NCBI GenBank assembly: GCA_944386685.1
Contig: CALXCA010000009.1
Location: 1-62,119, forward strand
Reading direction: 5' to 3'
DNA length: 62,119 nt
DNA from: an uncultured Clostridia bacterium
Lineage (GTDB): Bacteria; Bacillota; Clostridia; TANB77; CAG-508
Within the stretch, counting starts at the first letter, position 1; the number at the start of each line of letters is the position of its first letter. Both the position numbers and the translations under genes were made by a program. The notes beneath the pieces are model-generated. The model was not told where the DNA came from. It searched no databases and saw nothing but the letters and a program-made list of their open reading frames with translations. This document shows, piece by piece, positions 53,159 through 61,924 of the stretch.

Positions 53159-53675
53159 AGTGCTGTGTTCCAACTAGTTAACAAAAGATGAAAGGAGTAT
53201 TCCTATGAAAAAACTGTTTTGTGTTATTACTGCTTTGGTTATGTCCATCATGATGATGGGCTGTGCTACCTGCAGTGACATGTCTTGGGCTCGGGTTGAG
53301 CCTGTAGGCGAAACTGGCACGTATTGCTTTATCTCCCAGGAGGGAGACATTCGCCTCTACAAAGGGGATGGCACGTCTATCTTTTCGAAGAGTGATCTTC
53401 GGGAAGATGCCCAGTACTCTATTTTCGACTATGGCATCGCATATGTCAATAGTCGAAGTGAGCTGATTCTTGTCAGTGCGATTACTGGCGAGAGCCTGGT
53501 TTGCGACAGCAATGTCGTAAACCTCGTGGGCGAAGCCTACAGCAAAAGCATCTCTGAAGGTGTGCTCCTCATCGCCTATAAGGTGAATGAGGACGGAGAC
53601 ATTGTCTCGGCAAATATGTTCCCTGAAGAGTAAGGGAAACAATCCGCATTTCCAACAATTCAAAACACAGCACTT
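53159..53675. repeat. 11-bp inverted repeat flanking the lipoprotein gene
   Basis: AGTGCTGTGTT at 53159-53169 and AACACAGCACT at 53665-53675 bracket the gene and its ribosome site. They may mark cassette boundaries or pair in the mRNA. Confidence 0.55.
53205..53633 (+). CDS. Putative lipoprotein in a G+C-rich cassette
   Basis: A 142-residue protein with a lipoprotein signal (MKKLFCVITALVMSIMMMGC, lipobox MMGC, acylated Cys20). The mature part is a small domain (GTYCFISQEGDIRLYKGDG ... FDYGIAYVNSRSELILVSAITGESLV) without a recognised family. G+C is near half, far above the surroundings, with codons such as CTC, GGC and GCG. AAAGGAG precedes the start. Own consensus promoter, flanking inverted repeat and GC-rich terminator point to recent acquisition. 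Confidence 0.8.
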   Translation: MKKLFCVITALVMSIMMMGCATCSDMSWARVEPVGETGTYCFISQEGDIRLYKGDGTSIFSKSDLREDAQYSIFDYGIAYVNSRSELILVSAITGESLVCDSNVVNLVGEAYSKSISEGVLLIAYKVNEDGDIVSANMFPEE

Positions 53676-53683
53676 TGGGGCTC

Positions 53684-53711
53684 CCCTCCTATAGGAGGGG
53701 GGTTTTTTTCA
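53684..53711 (+). terminator. GC-rich terminator of the 53.2 kb cassette
   Basis: CCCCTCC pairs with GGAGGGG around TATA, followed by GGTTTTTTT. Confidence 0.9.
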
Positions 53712-53760
53712 TTGAATAGGAAAAATTAATTTTTCCTATTCAATAAATCATAAAAAACTA

Positions 53761-53819
53761 TTGACAATTGAATGAGTGTTCATATATAATATATATAAAG
53801 AGTTGAATATTTGTTCAAC
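53761..53819 (+). promoter_or_regulatory. Promoter and operators of the metal operon
   Basis: TTGACA (53761-53766), 18 nt, TATAAT (53785-53790). TGAATGAGTGTTCA (53769-53782) sits in the spacer and GTTGAATATTTGTTCAAC (53802-53819) just after the start site; both are dyads of the TGAA...TTCA kind bound by ArsR/SmtB repressors. Confidence 0.75.
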
Positions 53820-53844
53820 TAACAAACATATAAGGAGGTAATAA

Positions 53845-54207
53845 ATGTCTAAAAACGAATTTATATGTGATTGTAATGTAATACATCAAGATGTAGTTGA
53901 TAAAACAAAAAAGAATATGCCAGATGGAGATACATTTAATAAACTTGCAGAATTTTTTAAAATAATAGGAGATACAACAAGAACAAAAATATTATTTGCA
54001 TTAGACCAAAATGAAATGTGTGTATGTGATATTGCAAATGTATTAGGAATGAGTAAATCATCTATTTCACATCAATTAGGAACACTAAGAAGAAGTGGAA
54101 TTGTAAAATGTAGAAAATCTGGAAAAGAAGTTTTTTATATGTTAGATGATGAACATATTCAAAAAGTATTTGAAGTTGGAATAGAACATATAGAACATAA
54201 GAAATAA
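53845..54207 (+). CDS. ArsR/SmtB-family metal-sensing repressor
   Basis: A 120-residue winged-helix repressor like CadC: N-terminal CDCNVIH and the later CVCD (both Cys-rich, as in the alpha3N metal site), then IANVLGMSKSSISHQLGTLRRSGIVKCRKSGKEVFYML, the DNA-binding helix and wing. The C-terminus DDEHIQKVFEVGIEHIEHKK has His residues suited to a second site. AAGGAGG precedes the start. It is first in an operon with a metal-binding protein and a P1B ATPase and probably represses it until Cd, Zn or Pb binds. Confidence 0.94.
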   Translation: MSKNEFICDCNVIHQDVVDKTKKNMPDGDTFNKLAEFFKIIGDTTRTKILFALDQNEMCVCDIANVLGMSKSSISHQLGTLRRSGIVKCRKSGKEVFYMLDDEHIQKVFEVGIEHIEHKK

Positions 54208-54249
54208 ATTTTCAATATTATGTGTATATTAGAAAGGAATGTGATTATT

Positions 54250-54474
54250 ATGAAAATTAAATTTAAAATTAGAGGATTAGATTGTGCAAATTGTGCAGGA
54301 GAATTAGAAAGAAAGATAAATAAATTAGATGGAATAGATGAAGCAAATATCAACTTTATTGCAGAAAGAATGGAATTAGAAATTTATGATGATGAAGACA
54401 AAGAAGAAGTTATAAAAAGAGTTAAAAAATTAATAAAAAAAGAAGAACCTGATGTTAGAATTGAGGAAATTTAG
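54250..54474 (+). CDS. Heavy-metal-associated (HMA) domain protein
   Basis: A 74-residue CopZ-like ferredoxin-fold protein with the metal site GLDCANCAGELERKI. It probably passes metal to the ATPase encoded next, whose own N-terminus lacks such a domain, so the pair looks like a split form of CadA. The start (MKIKFKIRG) has AAAGGAATG upstream; an ATG at 54220 is the alternative. It lies 42 nt after the repressor gene. Confidence 0.9.
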   Translation: MKIKFKIRGLDCANCAGELERKINKLDGIDEANINFIAERMELEIYDDEDKEEVIKRVKKLIKKEEPDVRIEEI

Positions 54475-54560
54475 AAAGTTTGGCTAATAAAAATTCTATA
54501 TTTTTATTAGCCCATATTCTATGCAATAATAAAAATATCAAACCAAGGAAGGTAATAAAA

Positions 54561-56402
54561 ATGAAGAAAAAAGGAATAAAGATAATAATAGCACTTATAT
54601 TGTTTATAATTGCAATGACAATCAAATTTAACAATGAAATAATAAACAATGTAATATTTATCATATCATATCTAATAGTAGGATTAGAAATTTTAAGAAA
54701 AGCCATAAGAAACATTATAAGAGGAAAAATTTTTGATGAAAACTTTTTAATGGCAATTGCTACAATAGGAGCATTCTGTATTGGAGAATTTCCAGAGGCA
54801 GTAGCCGTAATGTTATTTTATCAAGTAGGAGAATTATTCCAAAGTTATGCTGTAGATAAATCAAGAAAATCTATTTCAGATTTAATGGATATCAGACCAG
54901 ATTATGCAGATGTAGAAAGAAATGGAAAAATAGAAAAAGTAGATCCAGATGAAGTTAAAATTGGAGAGATTATAGTTGTAAAACCAGGAGAAAAAATTCC
55001 ATTAGATGGTATAGTAGTAGAAGGAAAAACAAGTTTAGACACAAAGGCATTAACAGGAGAATCATTACCAAGAGAAGCTTCAGAAGGTGAAGAAATTTTA
55101 AGTGGTTCAATTAATTTAACTGGTGTAATAAAAATAAAAGTAACAAAAGAATTTGGGGAATCAACAGTAAGTAAAATATTAGACTTAGTTGAAAATGCAA
55201 GTAGTAAAAAATCAAAATCAGAAAATTTCATTTCTAAATTTGCTGAGTATTATACACCAATAGTTGTTATAATTGCAGTTATATTAGCAATTGTTCCACC
55301 GCTTCTAATAAAAGATGCTACATTTTCAGACTGGTTATATAGAGCATTATCATTTTTAGTAGTATCATGCCCATGTGCATTAGTTATATCAATTCCACTA
55401 AGCTTTTTTGGAGGAATTGGAGGAGCATCTAAGATGGGCATTTTAATAAAAGGAAGCAATTATTTAGAACAATTAGCAAATGCAGAAATTGTAGTTTTTG
55501 ACAAAACAGGAACTCTAACAGAAGGAGTATTTGAAGTTCAAAAAGTTGAACCTGTTGATATTAGTGAAGAAGAATTATTAAAATTAACAGCTTATGCAGA
55601 AAATTATTCAAATCATCCAATTTCAATATCATTAAAAAAAGCTTATAATAAAAAAATTGATGAAAAGCAAATTATTAAAACAGAAGAAATATCTGGAAAA
55701 GGTGTAATTGCAAAAATAGGAGATAAAAGTGTATTTGTTGGAAATGAAAAATTAATGGAAGAAAAACAAATAGATTATAAAAAATGTAATGATATTGGAA
55801 CAATTCTTTATATTGCAATAGATGGAAAATATGCTGGATACATTGTAATTGCTGATAAAATAAAAAAAGATTCTCCAAAAGCAATAAAAGAATTAAAGAA
55901 AAATCATATTAAACAAACAGTAATGCTAACAGGAGATAGAAAACATGTTGGAGAACATGTTGCACAAGAATTAAAATTAGATAAAGTTTATACAGAATTA
56001 TTGCCAGATGGAAAAGTAGAAAGAGTTGAAAATTTATTAAAAGAAAAAAGCGAAAAAGGAAAACTTGTATTTGTTGGAGATGGAATTAATGATGCACCTG
56101 TTTTAGCTTTAGCAGATATAGGAATTGCAATGGGAGGATTAGGCTCAGATGCTGCAATAGAAGCTGCAGATGTTGTTTTAATGACAGATGAACCATCTAA
56201 AATTGTTGATGCAATTTATTTATCTAAAAAAACAATGAGAATAGTAAAAGAAAATATTATTTTTGCAATATCAGTAAAAGTACTTGTTTTAATTTTAAGT
56301 GCTATTGGATTATCAACAATGTGGGAAGCTGTTTTTGCTGATGTTGGTGTTTCTATTATAGCAATTATTAATTCACTAAGAGTTTTAAGAGTAAAAAAGT
56401 AA
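54561..56402 (+). CDS. P1B-type heavy-metal-transporting ATPase (Cd/Zn/Pb)
   Basis: A 613-residue efflux ATPase. Membrane segments at the N-terminus lead to the actuator domain TGES, the transmembrane metal site SCPCALVISIPL, the phosphorylation motif FDKTGTLTEG, the HP motif in NHPISISL, and the hinge GDGINDAPVLALADIGIAMG. CPC with FFGGIGGASK is typical of the CadA/ZntA group. No N-terminal HMA domain is fused. AAGGAAGG precedes ATG 54561. It would export toxic divalent metals under control of the upstream repressor. Confidence 0.95.
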   Translation: MKKKGIKIIIALILFIIAMTIKFNNEIINNVIFIISYLIVGLEILRKAIRNIIRGKIFDENFLMAIATIGAFCIGEFPEAVAVMLFYQVGELFQSYAVDKSRKSISDLMDIRPDYADVERNGKIEKVDPDEVKIGEIIVVKPGEKIPLDGIVVEGKTSLDTKALTGESLPREASEGEEILSGSINLTGVIKIKVTKEFGESTVSKILDLVENASSKKSKSENFISKFAEYYTPIVVIIAVILAIVPPLLIKDATFSDWLYRALSFLVVSCPCALVISIPLSFFGGIGGASKMGILIKGSNYLEQLANAEIVVFDKTGTLTEGVFEVQKVEPVDISEEELLKLTAYAENYSNHPISISLKKAYNKKIDEKQIIKTEEISGKGVIAKIGDKSVFVGNEKLMEEKQIDYKKCNDIGTILYIAIDGKYAGYIVIADKIKKDSPKAIKELKKNHIKQTVMLTGDRKHVGEHVAQELKLDKVYTELLPDGKVERVENLLKEKSEKGKLVFVGDGINDAPVLALADIGIAMGGLGSDAAIEAADVVLMTDEPSKIVDAIYLSKKTMRIVKENIIFAISVKVLVLILSAIGLSTMWEAVFADVGVSIIAIINSLRVLRVKK

Positions 56403-56404
56403 AA

Positions 56405-56458
56405 AAATATAATTATAGTGGGCTTTTTAAAAATTTTGAAGTCCACTATAATTATATC
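56405..56458. terminator. Bidirectional terminator
   Basis: ATATAATTATAGTGG pairs with CCACTATAATTATAT, with CTTTTTAAAAATTTTGAAG as the inner hairpin, between the convergent ATPase and Fic genes. Confidence 0.8.
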
Positions 56459-57119
56459 AATTATTTGGATATACAATTCCATTTATACATTTTTCATAAA
56501 TAAATTGTTTTAAATCCTCCATGTTATTTGTTTCATAATATTTTGTTAATTTTTCACCAAAATTAATATCTTCTTCAACAGGTATACTTATTACACCTTT
56601 TCCATTTTGAATCATTATTTTATTTGCAAATAACATTGCAGTTCTTTTATTTCCATCTGAAAAAAATTGAGTTCTCATTAAATAGCACATAATTGTAATA
56701 GCTCTTTCTGTAATACATTCGATTTTATTAAAGTCCGCTAGTCTTTTTTCAATATTATTTTCATCAGGCAAATCAGGTTTCCAATTTGTTCCACCTATAG
56801 TAACATCATAAACTCTCATTTGTCCAGGTCTATCAATTAAATTACTTCCTACTAAACTATTGATTGATTTTAACAAATTAATGTCATTTTTGGCATCTAT
56901 AGAATTTAATATAAATAACCAAGCATGTTTTAAATTATTAATAGTTTGAATTTCATCCAATCTTAGTCTTGCAACATTGCCTCCATCAAATAATTTTTGT
57001 GTTTCTGGATATGTAACATCAATACCTTCAATATGTGAACTTTTCCATATACAATCAACTATACACCTTTTGGCTAAAAATATATTTTGTTCTTTTGTCA
57101 TATTATATTTATCATTCAT
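56457..57119 (-). CDS. Fic-domain protein with altered active-site motif
   Basis: A 220-residue Fic protein. The core motif reads TQFFSDGNKRTAMLFANKI: residue 151 is Gln where active Fic AMP-transferases have the catalytic His (HxFxDGN(G/K)R). The N-terminal KSSHIEG fits the autoinhibitory (S/T)xxxE(G/N) helix of class II Fic proteins (Ser27, Glu31, Gly32). Fic enzymes modify proteins with AMP or phosphate; this one may be inactive, use another chemistry, or act by binding only. AAAGGGTTATAAA precedes the start. It is a lone gene. Confidence 0.88.
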   Translation of the reverse strand: MNDKYNMTKEQNIFLAKRCIVDCIWKSSHIEGIDVTYPETQKLFDGGNVARLRLDEIQTINNLKHAWLFILNSIDAKNDINLLKSINSLVGSNLIDRPGQMRVYDVTIGGTNWKPDLPDENNIEKRLADFNKIECITERAITIMCYLMRTQFFSDGNKRTAMLFANKIMIQNGKGVISIPVEEDINFGEKLTKYYETNNMEDLKQFIYEKCINGIVYPNN

Positions 57120-57209
57120 TTTATAACCCTTTCTTATTTAAAAATAATTTATTTTATTATATCATATAATTTTTTTTAATACCATAAAAAATTTAAACTA
57201 ATTATTTTA

Positions 57210-57239
57210 TTGCAAATTACAATTTTTTTATGATATAAT
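57210..57239 (+). promoter_or_regulatory. Promoter of the MBL gene
   Basis: TTGCAA (57210-57215), 18 nt, TATAAT (57234-57239). Confidence 0.6.
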
Positions 57240-57271
57240 TTCTTTAAAATAATGAAGAGGGAGGAAAGATT

Positions 57272-57913
57272 ATGTTAGAAAATATAGAAGTATTGTGTCA
57301 TAGTAGTATAAGAATTTGTAAAGATAAAACAATTTATTTTGACCCATTTAAAATTGATAAAAATTATAATGATGCAGATTTAATATTTATAACACATGAC
57401 CACTATGACCATTATTCAAAAGAAGATATTGAAAAAGTAAAAAAAGAAGATACAATTATAATTGCTCCAAAAGATTTAAGTTCTAAAATATTAGAAGATG
57501 GTCTTAATGAAGAAAATACAATATTAGTAAAGCCAAATGAGACAAAAATAGTAAAAGGAATAAAGTTTGAAACAATACCTGCATATAATGTTAATAAACA
57601 ATTTCATCCCAAAGAAAATGGTTGGGTTGGTTATATTATTGAAATTGAAGAAATTAAGTATTACATTGCCGGAGATACAGATTTAAATGAAGATAATAAA
57701 AAAGTAAAATGTGATGTTGCATTTGTTCCTGTTGGAGGAACTTTTACAATGGATTTTAAAGAAGCTGCACAATTAGTAAATGAAATAAAGCCTAAGATTG
57801 CAGTACCAATTCATTATGGCAGTATCGTAGGAACATATGAAGATGCAAATAATTTTATTAAATTATTAAATTCAAATATAAAAGGTCAAATATTGAAAAA
57901 AAAGAAATTATAA
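57272..57913 (+). CDS. Metallo-beta-lactamase-fold hydrolase
   Basis: A 213-residue protein of the UlaG/UPF0173-like group: ITHDHYDHYSKEDIEKV is the zinc-binding HxHxDH motif, YIAGDTDLNED supplies a bridging Asp and VPIHYGSIVGT the last His. The N-terminus CHSSIRI resembles the GHSxxxI start of this group. The substrate is unknown. GGGAGGAAAG precedes the start. A small zinc-ribbon gene follows 28 nt later. Confidence 0.9.
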   Translation: MLENIEVLCHSSIRICKDKTIYFDPFKIDKNYNDADLIFITHDHYDHYSKEDIEKVKKEDTIIIAPKDLSSKILEDGLNEENTILVKPNETKIVKGIKFETIPAYNVNKQFHPKENGWVGYIIEIEEIKYYIAGDTDLNEDNKKVKCDVAFVPVGGTFTMDFKEAAQLVNEIKPKIAVPIHYGSIVGTYEDANNFIKLLNSNIKGQILKKKKL

Positions 57914-57941
57914 TAAATTTATAAAAAAGGAGATTATAGAT

Positions 57942-58145
57942 ATGAATAAATGGAAATGCCCTAAATGCGAAAATGAAAATTATGAAAAAGATCAATTTCA
58001 AGCAACAGGAGGAAATTTTGCAAAACTATTTGATGTTCAAAACAAAAAATTTATTACAATAACTTGTACAAAATGTGGATATACAGAATTATATAAAAGT
58101 GATACATCTGCAGGAATGAATATATTAGACTTTTTGGCAAATTAG
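57942..58145 (+). CDS. Small zinc-ribbon protein
   Basis: A 67-residue protein with two CxxC pairs (WKCPKCENENYEKDQFQATGG and TCTKCGYTELYKSDTSAG), the pattern of nucleic-acid-binding zinc ribbons that are widespread in Firmicutes. The C-terminus MNILDFLAN is also typical. AAAAGGAG precedes the start. It is probably cotranscribed with the MBL gene. Confidence 0.88.
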   Translation: MNKWKCPKCENENYEKDQFQATGGNFAKLFDVQNKKFITITCTKCGYTELYKSDTSAGMNILDFLAN

Positions 58146-58177
58146 TAATTACATAAAAATATAACTTTAATGCAATA

Positions 58178-58206
58178 GGTTTATAGGTAAATCCTATATA
58201 AAAACC
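58178..58206 (+). promoter_or_regulatory. Leader hairpin, copy 2
   Basis: GGTTTATAGGTAAATCCTAT followed by ATAAAAACC: outer GGTTT/AAACC-type and inner ATAGG/CCTAT pairing, 31 nt before the start codon at 58238. Confidence 0.65.
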
Positions 58207-58237
58207 TAAATATAATATACAAGGAATGTTAGTATTT

Positions 58238-58876
58238 ATGAAAGTTTTACTAGTAAATGGAAGTCCAAACAAGGAAGGCTGTACTTATACAGCACTTAGA
58301 GAAGTTGAAAAAACTTTAAAAGAAGAAGGAATAGCTACAGAGATTTTCTGGATAGGAAATAAACCTATTGGAGGTTGTATTGCTTGTAAAAAATGTAAAG
58401 AACTAAAAAAATGCGTTTTTAATGATGTAGTAAATGAATTTATAGAAAAAGCAAAAGATGCTGATGGATTTATATTTGGAAGTCCTGTTCATTATGCAGG
58501 AGCAACAGGAAATATAACAGGTTTTATGGATAGAGCTTTTTATGCTTCATCTCAAGCAGGAAAATCAAATATTTTTACCTTTAAACCTGTAGCAACTGTT
58601 ATTTCTGCGAGAAGGGCTGGAACTACTGCAACTTATGACCAATTGAATAAATATTTTGGAATATCACAAATGCCTATTATTTCTTCAAGATATTGGAATA
58701 TGGTACATGGCTCAACACCAGATGATGTTAGAAAAGATGAAGAAGGTATGCAAATAATGAGAATTCTTGGAAGAAATATGGCTTATTTTCTAAAATGTAT
58801 TAAAGCAGGAAAAGAAAATGGGATAGAACTTCCAAAACAAGAAGAAAAGATAATTTTTACAAATTTTATAAAATAA
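58238..58876 (+). CDS. NADPH-dependent FMN reductase-like flavoprotein
   Basis: A 212-residue flavodoxin-fold protein. VLLVNGSPNKEGCTYTAL is the FMN phosphate loop, GGCIACKKCKELKKCVFNDVVNEF is the Cys-rich segment of iron-sulfur-flavoprotein-like reductases, and DGFIFGSPVHYAGATGNITGFMDRAFY binds the isoalloxazine ring. It likely reduces quinones or other small electron acceptors in an anaerobe. Start at 58238 (MKVLLVNG), preceded by AAGGAATG after the leader hairpin. Confidence 0.92.
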   Translation: MKVLLVNGSPNKEGCTYTALREVEKTLKEEGIATEIFWIGNKPIGGCIACKKCKELKKCVFNDVVNEFIEKAKDADGFIFGSPVHYAGATGNITGFMDRAFYASSQAGKSNIFTFKPVATVISARRAGTTATYDQLNKYFGISQMPIISSRYWNMVHGSTPDDVRKDEEGMQIMRILGRNMAYFLKCIKAGKENGIELPKQEEKIIFTNFIK

Positions 58877-58918
58877 AATTTAAATTAGCTTATACTATAG
58901 ATATGGAGTAAATTATAA

Positions 58919-60421
58919 ATGAGTTATACTTTTAGAGGACTAAAATTAAAAATAAGAAATGAATTAAAAAAACAAGGATATGAAAATAAATATATAGATT
59001 ATGAAGAATTTTTAGAACTATATGAACCATACAAAACAGAAATTTCAGAAAGAAATTTTGCTGATATATTAGGAATATCTTATGCAAATTGGCAAGCAAT
59101 AAAACACAAAAAAGGAAGAACAAAAATATTAAAAAAGGAATATAAAAAAATATCAGATGAGAGAAAAGAAGAAATCTTAGAAGATATAAAACATAAAGGA
59201 TATGTAAATAAATTGATTTATTATACAGAGTTTTTAGAGTTATATGAGACATATAAATCAGAAATATCAGAAATAGAATTTGCTGAAATTTTAGGAATAT
59301 CAACTGCTAATTTTAGTAATTTAAAGAACAACAGAACAAGAGCCAAAATCTGCAAAACTCAACAATATAAAGAAATAGAACAAAGAAAAAACGAAATTCA
59401 AAAAGAGTTACTAAATAAAGGATATAATTTAAAACCAACAAATTATGAGGAATTTTTGCAATTATATGATAAATATAAAGAAGAATTTGATGAAGAAACA
59501 TTTGTATATATGTTAAAAATTAGGTATTCTGACTGGGAATACATGAAAAAAGATAGAGATGAAGCCAAAAAATTAAATATAAGTTTAAAAGAACTTATTC
59601 AAAATAGAAGAAGAAAAATTGAGGAAGATATAAAAAATCAAGGATATGTTAATGAACTTATAAATTATGAGGAATTTATGAAATTATATGCAAATTATAA
59701 AGAAGAAATATCTGAAATAGAATTTGCAAATATATTAGGAATTAATGAAGATAACTTAAGAATTATAAAACATAGTAATAATAAAAGGACAACTGTTTTT
59801 AAAGTAGAATATACAGAAACAACTGTAGAAAGAAAAAAACAAATTAGAGAAAATATTCTAAATTTAGGATTTGAAAATACATATATAACTTATGAAGAAT
59901 TTTTAAAATTATATGAGACATATAAAAATGAAATAACAGAGAAAGAATTTGCAAATATTTTAGGACTTAGAGTTAATAATTGGCAATCTATGAGACATTT
60001 AGGTGTTAGAACAAGAATACTAAAAAACAATTATAAAGAAATTTCTGAAGATAAAAAAGAAGAGATAAAACAAAAAATAAGAAGTATGGGTTATGCAAAT
60101 AAATTAATAAAATATGAAGATTTTCTAAAATTATATGAACCATATAAAAATGAAATATCTGAAAATGATTTTGCTCAAATTATTGGAATTGCAACAGTAA
60201 ACCTAAATAGTTTAAGATTAGGTAAATTTAGAGCAAGAGTTTTAAAATCTTCTCCTATAGAATTAATGAAAAATTGTATAGAAAGTGGAATGGGAAAAGA
60301 CGAAACAATTAAATATTGTATGAAAGAATGTGGTTTATCTAAAGAAGAATTATTAAAAGAAATGGAAAATTATCAAAGAGAAGAGAATTTAAAAAGAAAT
60401 AAATCTAAAGAAAGTAGGTAA
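58919..60421 (+). CDS. Tandem-repeat protein with six HTH-like units
   Basis: A 500-residue basic protein built from about six units of 75-80 residues. Each unit reads roughly GY.NK.I.YEEFLELYE.YK.EISE..FA.ILGIS..NW..IK ... R..IL. The second half of each (EFAEILGISTANFSNLK) looks like a helix-turn-helix. Units begin near residues 9, 85, 158, 238, 314 and 392; the third is most divergent. A different C-terminal tail (ELMKNCIESGMGKDETIKYCMKECGLSKEELLKEM) follows. It may bind a repeated DNA or RNA target in register. No strong ribosome site precedes the start. I know no characterised homologue. Confidence 0.78.
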   Translation: MSYTFRGLKLKIRNELKKQGYENKYIDYEEFLELYEPYKTEISERNFADILGISYANWQAIKHKKGRTKILKKEYKKISDERKEEILEDIKHKGYVNKLIYYTEFLELYETYKSEISEIEFAEILGISTANFSNLKNNRTRAKICKTQQYKEIEQRKNEIQKELLNKGYNLKPTNYEEFLQLYDKYKEEFDEETFVYMLKIRYSDWEYMKKDRDEAKKLNISLKELIQNRRRKIEEDIKNQGYVNELINYEEFMKLYANYKEEISEIEFANILGINEDNLRIIKHSNNKRTTVFKVEYTETTVERKKQIRENILNLGFENTYITYEEFLKLYETYKNEITEKEFANILGLRVNNWQSMRHLGVRTRILKNNYKEISEDKKEEIKQKIRSMGYANKLIKYEDFLKLYEPYKNEISENDFAQIIGIATVNLNSLRLGKFRARVLKSSPIELMKNCIESGMGKDETIKYCMKECGLSKEELLKEMENYQREENLKRNKSKESR

Positions 60422-60643
60422 AGTTTAGGCATAAAACTATAAAACTTCTATACTATAGATATTTATTTATAATATAAGGAGAATTTCTAATTAAAAAGTT
60501 AAATAGAAAGAACAAATTGTATAAAAAAATTTGAAATAGATATAGAAAAAATATGATAAAAAATATATAATATAAAAAGGAGTAGTGAGAGTCACTCTAT
60601 CCAATTTCAATAATTATATAAGATTATAACTATTGAGGCAATA

Positions 60644-60673
60644 GGTTTATAGGTAAATCCTTTATTAAAAACC
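60644..60673 (+). promoter_or_regulatory. Leader hairpin, copy 3
   Basis: GGTTTATAGGTAAATCC followed by TTTATTAAAAACC, 28 nt before the start codon at 60702; the flanking GCAATA is shared with copy 2. Confidence 0.65.
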
Positions 60674-60701
60674 TAAAAACATTAATATAAGGAGATTAGT
60701 T

Positions 60702-61397
60702 ATGAAAAATATAATCATAGTAATTTTAGTTTTAATAATATTTGTTATGGGAGGATTTTTTATTGTAAAATATACAGATAATAATAAAATTGATGAAAAT
60801 AATAATCAAATTTCTAATGAAAATACACAAAATGTAAATTCTAATGGAGCAAATACTCAAAATACAGAAAACATGAATACTAATAATGAGCATAATAATT
60901 CTGAAAGTAATTTTAAAATAATAGAAATTATGGAAGAAGATTTTAAAAATAATTATGAAATAGAAGAACAATACGAGATAATAAATAAAGAATATTTTAA
61001 TATAAAGAAAAAGGATAATAATGTAGTTATAACTTTAATAGAATCAGATAGAAACAATGATTTATTAGATGAAAATAAGCAAGTAACATATAATAAAGAA
61101 TATATCATAAATAATGTAAATGCAGAAGATGTAGCTGAAATTTTTTGTGGGGGAGAAGGACAAGATTTAGTTTATCCTGTAGTTTACTTATTATTAAAAG
61201 ATGGAACAGTAAAAGGTATTGATATTGAAAATGGATATAAAACAGGAAATTTTAATGCAGAAACTATTTCTGGATTAGAAAATATACAAACAATAGAACA
61301 AACAAGTGTTACTCATCCTAATGATAGTGGATATGTAGCTGTTGTAGCTGTAGCAAAAGATGGAACTGCATTTGAAATTAGAGTTATAGAAAAATAG
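60702..61397 (+). CDS. Membrane-anchored protein of unknown function
   Basis: A 231-residue protein: one N-terminal hydrophobic helix (IIIVILVLIIFVMGGFFIV), an Asn/Gln/Thr-rich linker (about 30-70), then a compact extracytoplasmic domain ending VAVVAVAKDGTAFEIRVIEK. The domain has regular beta-like motifs (YLLLKDGTVKGIDIENGYKTG). No family recognised. AAGGAG precedes the start, after the leader hairpin. It is 15 nt from the deaminase gene and likely cotranscribed. Confidence 0.82.
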   Translation: MKNIIIVILVLIIFVMGGFFIVKYTDNNKIDENNNQISNENTQNVNSNGANTQNTENMNTNNEHNNSESNFKIIEIMEEDFKNNYEIEEQYEIINKEYFNIKKKDNNVVITLIESDRNNDLLDENKQVTYNKEYIINNVNAEDVAEIFCGGEGQDLVYPVVYLLLKDGTVKGIDIENGYKTGNFNAETISGLENIQTIEQTSVTHPNDSGYVAVVAVAKDGTAFEIRVIEK

Positions 61398-61412
61398 GAG
61401 GTAATAAAATTT

Positions 61413-61910
61413 ATGAATAAAAGGAAAAATTATATTACATGGGATGAATATTTTATGGCAATAGCAAAGCTTTCTGCTATGAGAAGTAAAGACCCATCAA
61501 CACAAGTTGGAGCTTGTATTGTAGGAGAAGATAATAGAATTTTATCAATAGGCTACAATGGAGCTCCTAATGGCTTTGATGATGATGAATTTCCATGGGA
61601 TAGAGAAGGTAAAAATTTAGAAACTAAATATCCTTATGTTTGCCATGCTGAAATGAATGCTATTTTAAATTATAGAGGAAGTAGAAAAGATTTAGAGGGT
61701 TCAAAAATATATGTTGATTTATTTCCATGTAATGAATGTGCTAAAATAATTATACAATCAGGAATTAAAGAGGTTATTTATTTATCTGATAAATATGCTA
61801 GTAGTGAAAATAATATTGCTTCTAGAAAATTATTTGATGAATGTAATGTTACATACAAAAAATTAGAGTTACCAGAAAGCTTTGGAGAAATTAATATAAA
61901 ATTAAGTTAA
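61413..61910 (+). CDS. Deoxycytidylate (dCMP) deaminase
   Basis: Converts dCMP to dUMP for thymidylate synthesis. The 165-residue protein has [14 protein letters not shown], the zinc-binding CHAEMNAIL and [16 protein letters not shown] (His, two Cys and catalytic Glu), as in ComEB/dCMP deaminases. AGGAGG lies 11 nt upstream. It is followed by another copy of the subfamily-1 palindromic element. Confidence 0.95.
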   Translation: MNKRKNYITWDEYFMAIAKLSAMRSKDPSTQVGACIVGEDNRILSIGYNGAPNGFDDDEFPWDREGKNLETKYPYVCHAEMNAILNYRGSRKDLEGSKIYVDLFPCNECAKIIIQSGIKEVIYLSDKYASSENNIASRKLFDECNVTYKKLELPESFGEINIKLS

Positions 61911-61924
61911 ACTTTTTATAACTT

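Noticed and set aside
58178..58206. preQ1-I riboswitch
   Set aside because: The A-rich tail looks similar, but the loop is too short and the pseudoknot-forming sequence is missing.
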